DNA from: Photobacterium sp. SKA34
GTDB taxonomy: Bacteria; Pseudomonadota; Gammaproteobacteria; Enterobacterales; Vibrionaceae
Reading direction: 5' to 3'
Assembly: GCF_000153325.1 (NCBI RefSeq)
Contig: NZ_CH724143.1
Span: 619,549-683,548, forward strand
Length of the DNA stretch: 64,000 nucleotides
Within the stretch, counting starts at the first letter, position 1; every line of letters starts with the position of its first letter. The translations under genes and the position numbers were made by a program. The notes beneath the pieces are model-generated. The model made no database searches. It was not told where the DNA came from and saw only the letters and a program-made list of their open reading frames with translations. Below, in pieces: positions 46,409 to 56,984 of this stretch.

Positions 46409-48040
46409 ATGTACAAGAATAAAATCACTAAAGCACTCATGGTGAGTGCAAGTTTTGCCGTAGCTGCCACTTCTTTTTCTTCTTTTGCGGCACAAGTTCC
46501 TTCTGATGTAAAACTTGCTGACAAGCAAGAACTTGTTCGCGGTAATGGAACAGAGCCAGAATCACTTGATCCGCAAAAAGTATCAGGTGTACCTGAATCA
46601 AATGTTATTCGCGATTTACTCGAAGGTTTAGTAAATCAAGATAGTAAAGGTAATTTAATACCAGGCGTCGCTAAGTCGTGGGAAACAACAGATAATAAAA
46701 CTTGGATTTTCCACCTTCGTGAAGACGCAAAATGGTCTAATGGTGATCCTGTTACTGCGGATGATTTTGTTTATACATGGCGTCGCTTGGCGGATCCAAA
46801 AACAGCATCTCCTTACGCGTCATATATTCAAATGACAACAATGGCAAACGCTGAAGATATTATTGAAGGGAAAAAACCAGCAGATACATTAGGTGTTGAA
46901 GCGGTTGATGCACATACTTTAAAAGTAACATTGGATAAGCCAGTGTCTTACTTCGCATCCATGCTTGTTCATACTTCAATGAAACCAGTAAACCAAAAAG
47001 TAGTTGAAAAGTTTGGTGATGATTGGACGAAAGTAGGTAATTACGTATCTAATGGCGCATACAAGTTAGATAAGTGGGTGGTTAACGAGCGTATTGTACT
47101 GACTCGTAACGATAATTACTGGGATAACAAAGATACGGTTATCAATAAAGTTACTTATCTCCCAATTGAGAACCAAGTGGCTGGAATGAACCGCTTCTTG
47201 GCGGGCGAATTAGACATAACTTATGAAATGCCAAATGAGCATTTTAAGCGTCTTGAAAAAGAGTATCCGCAAGACGTAAAAGTCACTCCTTATTTATGTT
47301 CTTATTACTACGAATTTAATACGAAACGTAAACCTTTTGATAATGCAAATGTACGTAAAGCATTGTCATACGCTATTGACCGTGATGTATTGGCGAAATT
47401 TATTGTAGGTAAAGGTGAGACACCAGCTTATAACTTTACACCGTTAGCAACTAATGGCTTAGAAGTTGCGATGCCTGAATATTCGAAGTTAGATCAGAAA
47501 CAACGTCTAGCTAAAGCAAAAGAACTTTTAAAGGCCGCTGGTTACGATCAAAACAACCCTCTTCAATTTAACTTGCTTTACAATACTTCTGAGAACCATA
47601 AGAAAATCGCTGTAGCAATTTCATCTATGTGGAAAAAGGGACTGGGTGTAAAAGCAGTACTTGAAAACCAAGAGTGGAAAAGTTACCTAGACTCTAAGCG
47701 TCAAGGAAACTTTGACGTGTCACGTGCAGGTTGGTGTGGTGATTACAACGAAGCATCAACATTCCTAGCTATCATGCATAGTGGTCACTCACAAAATTAT
47801 CCGAAATACTCTAGTGTCGCTTATGACAAAGCGATCGATGATGCAATTCTAGCGAAATCGGATGCACAGCGAGCGGCTGATTATAAACAGGCAGAAGCGC
47901 AACTTGCTGCAGATATGCCTATTATGCCGATCTACCACTACGTAAACGCACGATTAGTGAACCCGCAATTGGGTGGTTACCCAATGGAAAACCCAGAAGA
48001 TAATATCTACTCAAAAGATATGTACTTCAAAGCGAAATAA
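46409..48040 (+). CDS. oppA: Oligopeptide ABC transporter, periplasmic binding protein
   Basis: A 543-residue solute-binding protein of family 5 that captures peptides for the OppBCDF importer. Signal peptide MYKNKITKALMVSASFAVAA with a likely cut after SFAA. The mature protein has the family start RGNGTEPESLDPQKVSGVPESNVIRDLLEGLV, the WSNGDPVTADDFVYTWRRL block, and YNTSENHKKIAVAISSMWKK. TTGGAG precedes the ATG. First gene of oppABCDF; a weak hairpin lies between it and oppB (about 48067-48094), which may reduce read-through so that the binding protein is made in excess (inference). Confidence 0.96.
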   Translation: MYKNKITKALMVSASFAVAATSFSSFAAQVPSDVKLADKQELVRGNGTEPESLDPQKVSGVPESNVIRDLLEGLVNQDSKGNLIPGVAKSWETTDNKTWIFHLREDAKWSNGDPVTADDFVYTWRRLADPKTASPYASYIQMTTMANAEDIIEGKKPADTLGVEAVDAHTLKVTLDKPVSYFASMLVHTSMKPVNQKVVEKFGDDWTKVGNYVSNGAYKLDKWVVNERIVLTRNDNYWDNKDTVINKVTYLPIENQVAGMNRFLAGELDITYEMPNEHFKRLEKEYPQDVKVTPYLCSYYYEFNTKRKPFDNANVRKALSYAIDRDVLAKFIVGKGETPAYNFTPLATNGLEVAMPEYSKLDQKQRLAKAKELLKAAGYDQNNPLQFNLLYNTSENHKKIAVAISSMWKKGLGVKAVLENQEWKSYLDSKRQGNFDVSRAGWCGDYNEASTFLAIMHSGHSQNYPKYSSVAYDKAIDDAILAKSDAQRAADYKQAEAQLAADMPIMPIYHYVNARLVNPQLGGYPMENPEDNIYSKDMYFKAK

Positions 48041-48123
48041 TTCGCGATAAATAAAAATAATAATATGCAGTCTTCGGGGAATGGAGGCTGCTCTTTGCAC
48101 TCACAGCAATTACGGTAGCGTTT

Positions 48124-49044
48124 ATGTTTAAATTCATAGCTAAACGGATTTTAGAAGCCATACCGACACTCTTGGTATTGATCACTATTTCTTTTTTCTT
48201 GATGCGCTTTGCGCCAGGAAATCCTTTTTCAAGTGATCGTCCACTTCCACCTGAGGTTATGGCAAATATCGAAGCGAAATACGGCTTAGATAAACCAGTT
48301 TTAGAGCAATACACCACCTATCTCGGCAATATTGTCCAAGGTGATTTTGGTCCGTCTTTTAAATACAAAGATTTCACCGTTAACGAGCTGGTCGCAAAAG
48401 CCTTGCCTGTTTCGGCAAAAATTGGCTTTTTCGCTTTTATTTTTGCGTTAGTGATGGGGGTCGCTGTTGGCACTATTGCGGCATTGAAACAAAATACCTG
48501 GCTCGATTATACCATTATGTCCACTGCTATGGCGGGAGTGGTCATGCCGTCCTTCATCCTCGCCCCTGTTCTTATCTACATATTCTCGATTAAGCTGCAG
48601 TGGCTACCTGCTGGTGGTTGGCAAGATGGCTCTACAAAATTTGTGTTGCTACCGATGTTTGGCATGGCGCTTCTCTATGTAGCCACGTTTGCCCGTATTA
48701 CTCGTGGTAGCATGATTGAAACGTTGAATAGTAACTTCATTCGTACTGCGCGTGCGAAAGGTTTAAGTTACCCTTATATCGTAATTAAACATGCTTTAAA
48801 GCCTGCACTTCTTCCTGTTGTTTCTTATATGGGACCTGCTTTTGTTGGCATCATTACGGGTTCTGTCGTTATCGAAACTATTTTTGGTTTACCGGGTATT
48901 GGTAAGTTATTCGTTAATGCAGCGTTTAACCGTGATTATTCTTTAGTACTTGGTATTACTATTTTGATTGGTTCATTAACCATCATCTTTAACGCCATTG
49001 TGGATATTGTTCTCGCAACAATTGATCCTAAGATCCGTTACTAA
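48124..49044 (+). CDS. oppB: Oligopeptide ABC transporter permease OppB
   Basis: A 306-residue inner-membrane permease with six helices. The N-terminal FKFIAKRILEAIPTLLVLITISFFLMRFAPGNPF and the cytoplasmic coupling loop (RTARAKGLSYPYIVIKHALKPALLPVVSYMG, the EAA-type motif) are typical. It pairs with OppC to form the channel. Confidence 0.97.
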   Translation: MFKFIAKRILEAIPTLLVLITISFFLMRFAPGNPFSSDRPLPPEVMANIEAKYGLDKPVLEQYTTYLGNIVQGDFGPSFKYKDFTVNELVAKALPVSAKIGFFAFIFALVMGVAVGTIAALKQNTWLDYTIMSTAMAGVVMPSFILAPVLIYIFSIKLQWLPAGGWQDGSTKFVLLPMFGMALLYVATFARITRGSMIETLNSNFIRTARAKGLSYPYIVIKHALKPALLPVVSYMGPAFVGIITGSVVIETIFGLPGIGKLFVNAAFNRDYSLVLGITILIGSLTIIFNAIVDIVLATIDPKIRY

Positions 49045-49057
49045 GAGGCTAATAATT

Positions 49058-49972
49058 ATGATGTTAATGAAAAAAGATAGTGTAGAAGCCTTAGAGAACT
49101 TTTCAGAAAACTTGGAAATTGAAGGCCGTAGCCTATGGCAAGACGCGCGTGTGCGTTTCATGCGAAATAAAGCGGCAATGATTTCTTTAGCAATTTTATT
49201 TCTAATTACCTTTGCCGTTATTTTCGGCCCAATGTTTAGCCAATATGCGTTTGATGATACCGACTGGTATGCACTACATGCCGCGCCATCACTCGGTGCT
49301 GAAGGGCATTTTTTTGGTACTGATAGTTTAGGTCGTGACTTATATACTCGAACCCTTATTGGTGGGCGGATCTCACTGATGGTCGGGATTTTAGGTGCGT
49401 TAGTCGCGGTGGTGATTGGTACGCTATATGGCGCTGCATCGGGATTTATTGGCGGTCGAACTGATCGCGTTATGATGCGTATTTTAGAGATTTTATATTC
49501 AATCCCATTTATGTTCTTCGTGATTGTTTTAGTGACGTTTTTTGGTCGTAACATCATGTTGATCTTTATTGCGATTGGTGCCATTTCATGGCTTGACATG
49601 GCCCGTATTGTTCGCGGTCAAACCCTATCTTTACGTGGCAAAGAGTTTATTGAAGCAGCATATGTTTGTGGCGTGAGTCGCTGGCGTATTATCACTCGTC
49701 ATATTGTGCCTAACGTATTAGGTATTGTGGCGGTTTACTCAACGTTACTTGTTCCGTCAATGATTCTCACAGAATCGTTCCTGAGCTTCCTTGGCTTAGG
49801 AGTACAAGAGCCGATGACAAGTTGGGGCGCACTGTTACAAGAAGGCTCGCAAACAATGGAAGTGGCTATTTGGCAGTTGATATTCCCTGCAAGTTTTATG
49901 GTTGTGACATTGTTCTGTTTTAACTACGTGGGTGACGGTCTACGTGACGCATTAGATCCAAAAGATAGATAA
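49058..49972 (+). CDS. oppC: Oligopeptide ABC transporter permease OppC
   Basis: A 304-residue permease. The start MMLMKKDSVEALENF closely parallels the E. coli protein and has AGAGG upstream; the longer frame would overlap oppB. Contains FGTDSLGRDLYTR, the coupling loop EAAYVCGVSRWRIITRHIVPNVLG and the end GDGLRDALDPKDR. Spaced 13 bases after oppB. Confidence 0.97.
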   Translation: MMLMKKDSVEALENFSENLEIEGRSLWQDARVRFMRNKAAMISLAILFLITFAVIFGPMFSQYAFDDTDWYALHAAPSLGAEGHFFGTDSLGRDLYTRTLIGGRISLMVGILGALVAVVIGTLYGAASGFIGGRTDRVMMRILEILYSIPFMFFVIVLVTFFGRNIMLIFIAIGAISWLDMARIVRGQTLSLRGKEFIEAAYVCGVSRWRIITRHIVPNVLGIVAVYSTLLVPSMILTESFLSFLGLGVQEPMTSWGALLQEGSQTMEVAIWQLIFPASFMVVTLFCFNYVGDGLRDALDPKDR

Positions 49973-50050
49973 GGATGAAGCAAGGCAAGAAACAAAATGG
50001 TTAACAATAATAAAGTTTCCAATGCTTAGTTTCATTTATAAGGAAGTAAT

Positions 50051-51016
50051 ATGAGCTTATTAGATGTAAAAGATCTGCGTGTCGAATTTACTACCCCTGA
50101 TGGTATTGTTACTGCAGTTAATGACTTAAATTTCTCGCTGAACCTTGGTGAAACCTTGGGTATTGTTGGTGAATCAGGTTCGGGCAAAAGCCAAACTGTA
50201 TTTGCCATCATGGGGTTACTCGCCAAAAACGGCAAGATCAGTGGCAGTGCTAAATTCGAAGGCAATGAAATTTTAAATATGCCTGAAAAGGTGATGAATA
50301 AAATTCGTGCAGAACAAATAGCGATGATTTTCCAAGATCCCATGACATCGCTAAATCCCTATATGAAAGTGAGCGATCAGCTCATGGAAGTATTAATGCT
50401 GCACAAAAATATGAGTAAGTCTGAAGCGTTTGAAGAGTCTGTTCGCATGTTGGATGCGGTTAAGATCCCTGAAGCACGCAAACGGATTAGCATGTACCCG
50501 CATGAATTTTCAGGCGGTATGCGTCAGCGCGTGATGATTGCAATGGCGTTATTGTGTCGTCCTAAGTTGTTGATTGCTGATGAGCCAACAACAGCACTTG
50601 ATGTAACCGTTCAAGCGCAGATCATGGAATTACTGAATGATTTGAAGAAAGATTTCAATACATCAATCATTATGATCACTCATGACCTTGGTGTAGTCGC
50701 GGGAAGCTGTGACAAGGTACTTGTGATGTATGCCGGCAGAACGATGGAATACGGCAAGATCAATGATATTTATTATCAGCCTAGCCATCCTTATACCGAA
50801 GGTTTGTTACGTGCTATTCCTCGTTTAGATACTGAAGGGGAGGAGCTACCTACTATTCCTGGAAACCCGCCGAATTTATTACGTTTACCTACGGGGTGTC
50901 CATACCAAGATCGATGTCATCGTGTATCTGCACGTTGTAAACAAGAGTCTCCGATCTTAACTCCGTTCGATGATGGTCGCTTACGCGCGTGTTTTTCTGA
51001 TATGGGGGCATGGTAA
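50051..51016 (+). CDS. oppD: Oligopeptide ABC transporter ATP-binding protein OppD
   Basis: A 321-residue ATPase with Walker A GESGSGKS, signature FSGGMRQR, Walker [13 protein letters not shown] and the H-loop ITHDLGVV. The C-terminal Cys motif ([14 protein letters not shown]) is of the kind that binds an iron-sulphur cluster in related transporters. Its stop overlaps the oppF ATG by one base. Confidence 0.97.
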   Translation: MSLLDVKDLRVEFTTPDGIVTAVNDLNFSLNLGETLGIVGESGSGKSQTVFAIMGLLAKNGKISGSAKFEGNEILNMPEKVMNKIRAEQIAMIFQDPMTSLNPYMKVSDQLMEVLMLHKNMSKSEAFEESVRMLDAVKIPEARKRISMYPHEFSGGMRQRVMIAMALLCRPKLLIADEPTTALDVTVQAQIMELLNDLKKDFNTSIIMITHDLGVVAGSCDKVLVMYAGRTMEYGKINDIYYQPSHPYTEGLLRAIPRLDTEGEELPTIPGNPPNLLRLPTGCPYQDRCHRVSARCKQESPILTPFDDGRLRACFSDMGAW

Positions 51017-52005
51017 TGAGCACAGAAAAGAAATTATTATTAGATGTAAATGATCTTAAAGTTCACTTCAACATTGCTGCTAAATCAGCATGGCCATGGA
51101 AACAGCCACTTAAATTAAAAGCGGTTGATGGTATTAATATCCGTATTTATGAAGGTGAAACACTTGGTGTAGTGGGTGAATCGGGTTGTGGTAAATCCAC
51201 TTTTGCTCGTGCTGTTATTGGGTTAGTTGAAGCAACAGATGGGCAAGTTGTTTGGCTTGGTCAAGATTTGACAAAGTTAAAACGTGAAGCCTTACGAGAG
51301 AAACGTAAAGAAATTCAAATGATCTTTCAAGATCCATTGGCGTCATTAAACCCACGTATGACTGTGGGTGAAATTATTGCAGAGCCATTAAAAGCGTTTT
51401 ATCCAAAGCTTTCAGCTGATGATGTTAAGCAGCAAGTACAAGCGATGATGACGAAAGTGGGTTTATTACCTAATGTGATTAACCGTTATCCTCATGAATT
51501 TTCAGGTGGGCAGTGTCAACGTATTGGTATTGCACGTGCATTGATCTTAAAGCCTAAAATGATTATTTGTGACGAGCCGGTATCAGCACTTGATGTATCG
51601 ATTCAAGCTCAGGTTGTTAATTTACTTAAATCACTGCAAAAAGAGATGGGGCTTAGTTTGATCTTTATTGCCCATGATCTTTCGGTTGTGAAGCATATTT
51701 CTGATCGCGTGTTGGTGATGTATCTTGGTAACGCAGTTGAGATGGGAGAAAGTGATGCATTATTTGCTGATCCTAAACATCCTTATACTAAGGCCTTAAT
51801 GTCAGCGGTACCTATTCCCGATCCAGAGCTTGAGCGTAATAAGCACATTGAGTTATTGGAAGGAGATTTACCTTCACCAATGAATCCCCCTTCTGGCTGT
51901 GTATTTAGAACCCGTTGTCCAAATTCAACGTCATTATGTGCAAAGCAAAAACCAACTTTGCAAGGTGGTGATGTACATGCGGTATCATGTTTACATGTAG
52001 CTTAG
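51016..52005 (+). CDS. oppF: Oligopeptide ABC transporter ATP-binding protein OppF
   Basis: A 329-residue ATPase partner of OppD: Walker A GESGCGKS, signature FSGGQCQR, Walker B MIICDEPVSALD, H-loop IAHDLSVV, and a C-terminal Cys motif (CVFRTRCPNSTSLC). The ATG at 51016 overlaps the oppD stop as TAATG; the frame two codons earlier is less likely. End of the opp operon. Confidence 0.97.
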   Translation: MSTEKKLLLDVNDLKVHFNIAAKSAWPWKQPLKLKAVDGINIRIYEGETLGVVGESGCGKSTFARAVIGLVEATDGQVVWLGQDLTKLKREALREKRKEIQMIFQDPLASLNPRMTVGEIIAEPLKAFYPKLSADDVKQQVQAMMTKVGLLPNVINRYPHEFSGGQCQRIGIARALILKPKMIICDEPVSALDVSIQAQVVNLLKSLQKEMGLSLIFIAHDLSVVKHISDRVLVMYLGNAVEMGESDALFADPKHPYTKALMSAVPIPDPELERNKHIELLEGDLPSPMNPPSGCVFRTRCPNSTSLCAKQKPTLQGGDVHAVSCLHVA

Positions 52006-52032
52006 TGAGCTTTTGATAATACTCTCCAATAA

Positions 52033-52065
52033 AAGAAAACACGGCCATTGTGGTCGTGTTTTTTA
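52033..52065. terminator. Intrinsic terminator after oppF
   Basis: AAAACACGGCCA, short loop, TGGTCGTGTTTTTT, with one wobble/mismatch in the stem. It lies between convergent genes. Confidence 0.8.
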
Positions 52066-52080
52066 TATTCTAGCTGTTGT

Positions 52081-53661
52081 TTATATAACGTTTTTAGATT
52101 GATATTTTTTTAATATCTTCGTGAATGGTTGTGGTTTGCTATAAAGAAAACCTTGGTGGTAGTGAATTCCCATAGTGAGTAAACACTCTGCTTGTTCAAT
52201 TGTTTCTACGCCTTCTGCGACTACCTCAACTTCAGCTTTATCAGCAAATGCTACCAATGATCTCACAATGGTATTTTTGTTATTACAATCTAGTTCATCA
52301 ATAAATATTTTATCGATTTTAATAGTGGTGGCTTGTAGTTTTTGTAGTGCGAGAAAATCACAATAGCCATTACCAACATCGTCGAGCTTGATTTGAATTC
52401 CCATATCATTAAGTTTCTGGCATACATGGCTGGCAAGTTCGATATCTTTTATTGGTGCTCGCTAAGTTAATTCAAAGGCTAAGTTGTGGGCTTTAACTTT
52501 GTAATGTAGTAAAGCATTACGTGTGATTTTTACTAGTTCAGGATCTTGAAGCACACTTGCACTTAAATTAATACTGAAGTAATAAGGCAGCGGTTTACCG
52601 TGATGAAGCATTTCCAGTTTTCGAATATCTTTCGCAACCCTATTAATGAGTTGAAAAGTCAGTGGAGTGATAACTCCGTTCGCTTCACATTGCGGAATAA
52701 ACTCATCAGGTAAAATGACTTTACCTTTTTTTGTTTCCCAGCGGATCAACACTTCATAGCCACAAATCTGCTGTTTCTTGGCATCAACAATAGCTTGGTA
52801 ATAAGGAATAAGATGGTTTTGTTTAATCGCATTTTCGACTAAGAATTTAATAATTCTGGCACTGTGATAGCGGCGATAACAGAGGTAAATTAAAGCTGTT
52901 GTGAATAGTGCGAGTAAAAAGATAAGGTATGGACGAATTTTCGTTTGATATGAATCAATGGCAGTATCAGTGACATAATATTTTAGCCATGCTTTATTAT
53001 TTAATGACATGGTTAAAATCGGTTTAATAATATTTTGAATAGTAGCGCTTATTTTCTTATTCGAGAAAATTTTTGAGATGGCGGTTGTTTGATCACCTGT
53101 AATGAGAGTGGTCTGGTTACCTTCAATCATTTGTAGCCAACTACTTTTGGGTAGTTCTGCAAGTAACGCGTTACTTGGCTGCTGCACGATATCAACAGTG
53201 ATTGTGCCACCAATAATGTTCTTGTTGTATTGAACAATTGACTGGCTATTATTTTTGTTAGCAATCAGCATAATTTGAGGATCTAATAGAATATATTGAA
53301 GCGGGTGCGAATGCAGTGTGCTTCTATCACGGTGATCACTACATTTTTTACCACTCTGTGTAGTCAGTTGAATAGAGGCAATTTGAGGGGAGTAATAGCT
53401 TATTTTTTCAAGCTCTGTTATGTCATGCTGGTCGCAGGTATATGACAAACTGTATTGCAAATTATCCAGTAATATAGAAGTATTTTCTATTTCATTAATA
53501 TAAGAATAAAAACGTTGATTCTCTAAAAAATTCAAATGATATTTAAATATTTTAGAGCTGACTTTTTGTGAGGAAAGCGTTATTAAAATAGTAATGATAG
53601 CAATAGCAAAAAAGCTAATAGCAAAATTAAAAAAGGTAAAAGAAAGACGCTTTAATTTCAC
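52081..53661 (-). pseudogene. CSS-motif EAL domain cyclic-di-GMP phosphodiesterase, interrupted by an in-frame TAG
   Basis: One reading frame of 526 codons containing a stop (TAG, minus strand at 52462-52464, codon 400). N-terminal membrane helix, a periplasmic CSS-type sensor with two Cys (SYTCDQ and GKKCSD), a second helix (YLIFLLALFTTALIYLCY), then an EAL domain: GYEVLIRWE, SINLSAS, ELT-stop, KLDDVGNGY, IKIDKIF, AEGVET and HQGFLYSKP. The stop replaces the Glu of the metal-binding ELTE motif, as a GAG-to-TAG change would. All other EAL residues are present, although DDFGTG has drifted to DDVGNG. The first part (400 codons) lacks half the active site and the second part lacks a start, so the gene is probably inactive. 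An error in the sequence is possible. Confidence 0.88.
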
Positions 53662-54173
53662 AGTTAGTATACTCTATTAGTTATAGTATTAAATAATATA
53701 ATTCATGTGATAATAAGACCCTACTTAATTATTCTGAAAATAACGTATGAAAGAGGAATACTAATAAAATAAAGTTTAATTATTTATGATTTGATTGAGT
53801 AACTGATTTTTAAATGAATATTTCAATAACAATAGCGTTAAGATATATTTAATGTTGTAACGTTGACGTTATAATTTTCACTTCTTTTTTTTAAATAGTC
53901 ATGATTATAGGTGTATGATAACTATAGTGAGTAACCTGACTATCGTAATGTAGAACTATTATTAAAAGAGTATGCGCAGTTAAACTTTCCATATTATTTT
54001 TTGTATAAATACCAAGTTTTAGTTTTTTTTATCTTAAATGTCAAAGTTTTAATTTTAAGGTGCTGTTTTTTAATTTGTTTTTATCATTAACTCTGTTTTT
54101 ATCACATGTTGTAAATTACTTTTATTATTGTTTTCTCTCTTCTGATTTTCAGATTCAATGTTATTCATAACAT
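53662..54173. other. AT-rich divergent region between the EAL gene and the giant repeat gene
   Basis: About 510 bases with no credible gene. It should hold the promoter of the EAL gene (minus) and part of that of the repeat protein (plus). Confidence 0.5.
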
Positions 54174-54207
54174 ATGAGTTAACCATATATCTTTACCTTG
54201 TTAGCCT
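54174..54207 (+). promoter_or_regulatory. Bipartite upstream motif, copy 1
   Basis: ATGAGTTAACC, 13 unrelated bases, TTGTTAGCCT; ends 71 bases before the start of the giant repeat gene. The same two blocks with the same 13-base gap recur at 63935-63968. The blocks match 21 of 21 bases while the gap differs, which suggests a protein-binding site or promoter. No known sigma-factor consensus fits clearly. Confidence 0.6.
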
Positions 54208-54278
54208 ACACACATAGGACACCTAGTCAGCAGAAATAGAGTGTAGTAATAATTAAGAAGAAGATATACAGGAAGCTT

Positions 54279-56984
54279 ATGCATTTGTTTTCAAAATTAG
54301 CAAGAATTATATTATCTTTATTGATATGTATAACTGGTTTTTCGGTACTTCCAGTACAAGCAAATATTATTGATAATTTGGTTGTATCTATTAATGCAAC
54401 TAAAAATTATGATTCTGGTTCGTCAGTTAAATACACCATATCAATAAAAAATAACTCTACGGACCATTTTTATAAAAATGTAAAATTAAATGCACTTATT
54501 GCTGATATTACCACTACCTTAGATTCTAGAAGTGAAGGGTTAGCTTTTTCTTCTGTTTTAAATAAAGCTGGAAAAAGTGGTGAAAATAGCAGTGCTGGTA
54601 CATTTAACACTACGGGTAATTTAGAAGCGAATGATATTATTATCGCCCCCACAGAGTCTGTGAAATATATTATTACAGCAAAGACAGTTAATAATGCGAT
54701 GGGTGATATTAGTACTGATGGGAAAGTATCTGTAAAGAAATTGATGTTTTTCCCTATGCTCGATATTGAACCTGTTATTACGAAGTATTTACAGCCAAAT
54801 GTTTCCATTACTAAAACAGTAACAGCAAATTATACAACAGGTAAAAATGCTCAATTTACCATTGTTGTAGAAAATGCGGCTGACGCGGGGACTGCACGTA
54901 ATTATCATGTTGTTGATGAAATTTCGTCGATTATTGCTTTATTAGACAATAATAATGTTGATGATAATAGTCATTGGACAGAAAAAGACATTACTGATCA
55001 ATCGCCAATCGCTTCATGGTCTATTGATGCGATGATTGAGAATAGCGCTGAGTCAGCCTTAACATCCACTGCAACGAATACTGATCTTAATGATGTTATT
55101 ACTCTTCCTCCTGCTGGAAAAATTACCTACGTTATCGATGTAAAAACCAAAGATGTCGCTATTGGTAATATATCAAATATAGCTACCTTATTAGACTCAC
55201 AAAAGCATGTGGTAAAAACGACAGATACGGTATCGAGTAAGGCGCAGTTAGTAACCACGACCAAAAATACCAAGCAAGTTGTTGAGAAAGAGTACACATC
55301 GGGGCAGTTGATCACTTACAAACTAAAAGTAGCAAATACTCAAAAAAACAAGTTTGCCAATAATATTTCTCTCACCGATAAGCTTATGACATGTCCTAAA
55401 ACGACACAATTAATCGGCAACGATGAAACACCTTTTGAGTACTGGTATATCGATTCTATTAATGCAACTAATACCGATAAAGGTACTGATGCTGGTAGTG
55501 AAGCGAATGCTCCAAAAACTCAACGAACAGGTGATATCAATTTTGTCGTTGATTTAGCGCCAAGCTCCTTTGTTGAATATACGATTAAAGCGAAGGTGAA
55601 AGACACGACGGTTGGCCATATTCAAGATAGCAGCGCTTGTGGTGATGATTTTAATGAGTCGGGGTCAGGTCTTGATATGCCGAAAGGTAAGATTCAGATC
55701 AAGAAATCGGTTGATCAAGACAAATTCACACCAGGTCAAGATATTACCTACACCATTGTTATTAAAAATCCATCAAATGGCTTATTGATGAATATTCCAG
55801 TGGTAGATGACTTAGCTGCAATTACTGCTGAAGATGTTGATAGTAATAATATTTACCCATTTACCAAGATAAAGGTCGAAACAGAGCAAGGAACGCATTC
55901 TAATGCAGATGTAGATAACCAACTAAATACAAATCCGATTAATGTAAAAGCTACGATCTATCCTAATGAAGAAGTGAAATACATTGTAACCGCGACAACA
56001 CGTAAAGATATTGTGGGCGTCATTAAAAATACTGCGGTTGCAGGTGAAGGTAGTCAACAGGGTAAATCTACTGTTATTACTACGCCTCGTTTAGAAAATT
56101 TAAACATAGAGAAGCATGTTAAAGGCGCGAATAGTGATGGGTGGCGTGCGTACGGTTATAAGGATGACGAGTTTACTTACACCATTAAAGTAACCAATCC
56201 ATCTCCAGCTGGCTTTGCCAAAAATGTGACAGTGACGGATGCTATTTCTCAAATAAAAGCTGAGTTACTTGAAAAAGCGGGTGAAGAGGTGCCTGTATTC
56301 ACGTCATGGACAGTATCAACGGATACTGACGGTGGGGCGAAAGTTGTTAATGCGCCTGAAAATAATAAAGATTTAGAGAGCGTTGTTAATGTTCCAGCAG
56401 ATGGCTCGGTAACATTTACTGTGACAGCCAATATTGACCCACGTAGAAAAGATCATGTGATTTGGGGGAAATTTACTAACCAAGCACAAGCTAAATTGGC
56501 GCGTACAGGTGAAATTATCAAAACAGCTAACGTTGATGTCGTTCCTGCTGAGCCGCGTATTCGTTTACGTAAATTAGTTTCAACAGAAACATACAACGTT
56601 GATCAGCCACTTGATTACACCATTGATATTCAAAACTACGAGCGTGATGGTTATGTGAATGACGGTTATGTCACTGATTCTATTTCTACTTTGGGTATTT
56701 TTGATTCGTGGAAAATTTGGTGGGAAGTGATTGATGATGATAAAAACTCATCAACGACATATCGCGGTCAAGGTACTGAACTGTTTGGTTTTCCTAACTC
56801 TGAACCTTCGACAAAGGGTACGAAAGATTTAGATCGTGCTCGTTTTGATTTAGCCCCTCATCAAACGCTTCGAATCCACGTTAAAGGGGTTGTGTCTCAT
56901 AATGCGATAGGCAAAGGAATAATCACTAACGTTGCAACTGTTGATGACAATTCAGGTGAACATTTTGATGCTTTGTGGATGTAA
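54279..56984 (+). CDS. Giant DUF11-like repeat protein, N-terminal part (frame broken)
   Basis: First 901 residues of a very large secreted protein. The signal peptide is MHLFSKLARIILSLLICITG... with a likely cut after VQA. Then come six Ig-like repeats of about 130-150 residues, each starting with a pattern like K-x-V-x-x-x-x-Y-x-x-G-x-x-x-x-Y-x-I-x-V-x-N and ending V-x-Y/F-x-V/I-x-A, typical of DUF11/isopeptide-type surface repeats. No LPXTG or lipobox. AGGAAG precedes the ATG. The frame stops at 56984 in mid-repeat, and the next frame continues the same protein. Confidence 0.85.
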   Translation: MHLFSKLARIILSLLICITGFSVLPVQANIIDNLVVSINATKNYDSGSSVKYTISIKNNSTDHFYKNVKLNALIADITTTLDSRSEGLAFSSVLNKAGKSGENSSAGTFNTTGNLEANDIIIAPTESVKYIITAKTVNNAMGDISTDGKVSVKKLMFFPMLDIEPVITKYLQPNVSITKTVTANYTTGKNAQFTIVVENAADAGTARNYHVVDEISSIIALLDNNNVDDNSHWTEKDITDQSPIASWSIDAMIENSAESALTSTATNTDLNDVITLPPAGKITYVIDVKTKDVAIGNISNIATLLDSQKHVVKTTDTVSSKAQLVTTTKNTKQVVEKEYTSGQLITYKLKVANTQKNKFANNISLTDKLMTCPKTTQLIGNDETPFEYWYIDSINATNTDKGTDAGSEANAPKTQRTGDINFVVDLAPSSFVEYTIKAKVKDTTVGHIQDSSACGDDFNESGSGLDMPKGKIQIKKSVDQDKFTPGQDITYTIVIKNPSNGLLMNIPVVDDLAAITAEDVDSNNIYPFTKIKVETEQGTHSNADVDNQLNTNPINVKATIYPNEEVKYIVTATTRKDIVGVIKNTAVAGEGSQQGKSTVITTPRLENLNIEKHVKGANSDGWRAYGYKDDEFTYTIKVTNPSPAGFAKNVTVTDAISQIKAELLEKAGEEVPVFTSWTVSTDTDGGAKVVNAPENNKDLESVVNVPADGSVTFTVTANIDPRRKDHVIWGKFTNQAQAKLARTGEIIKTANVDVVPAEPRIRLRKLVSTETYNVDQPLDYTIDIQNYERDGYVNDGYVTDSISTLGIFDSWKIWWEVIDDDKNSSTTYRGQGTELFGFPNSEPSTKGTKDLDRARFDLAPHQTLRIHVKGVVSHNAIGKGIITNVATVDDNSGEHFDALWM

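Noticed and set aside
48067..48094. Full terminator between oppA and oppB
   Set aside because: The hairpin is imperfect and lacks a proper T-run; at most a partial attenuator.
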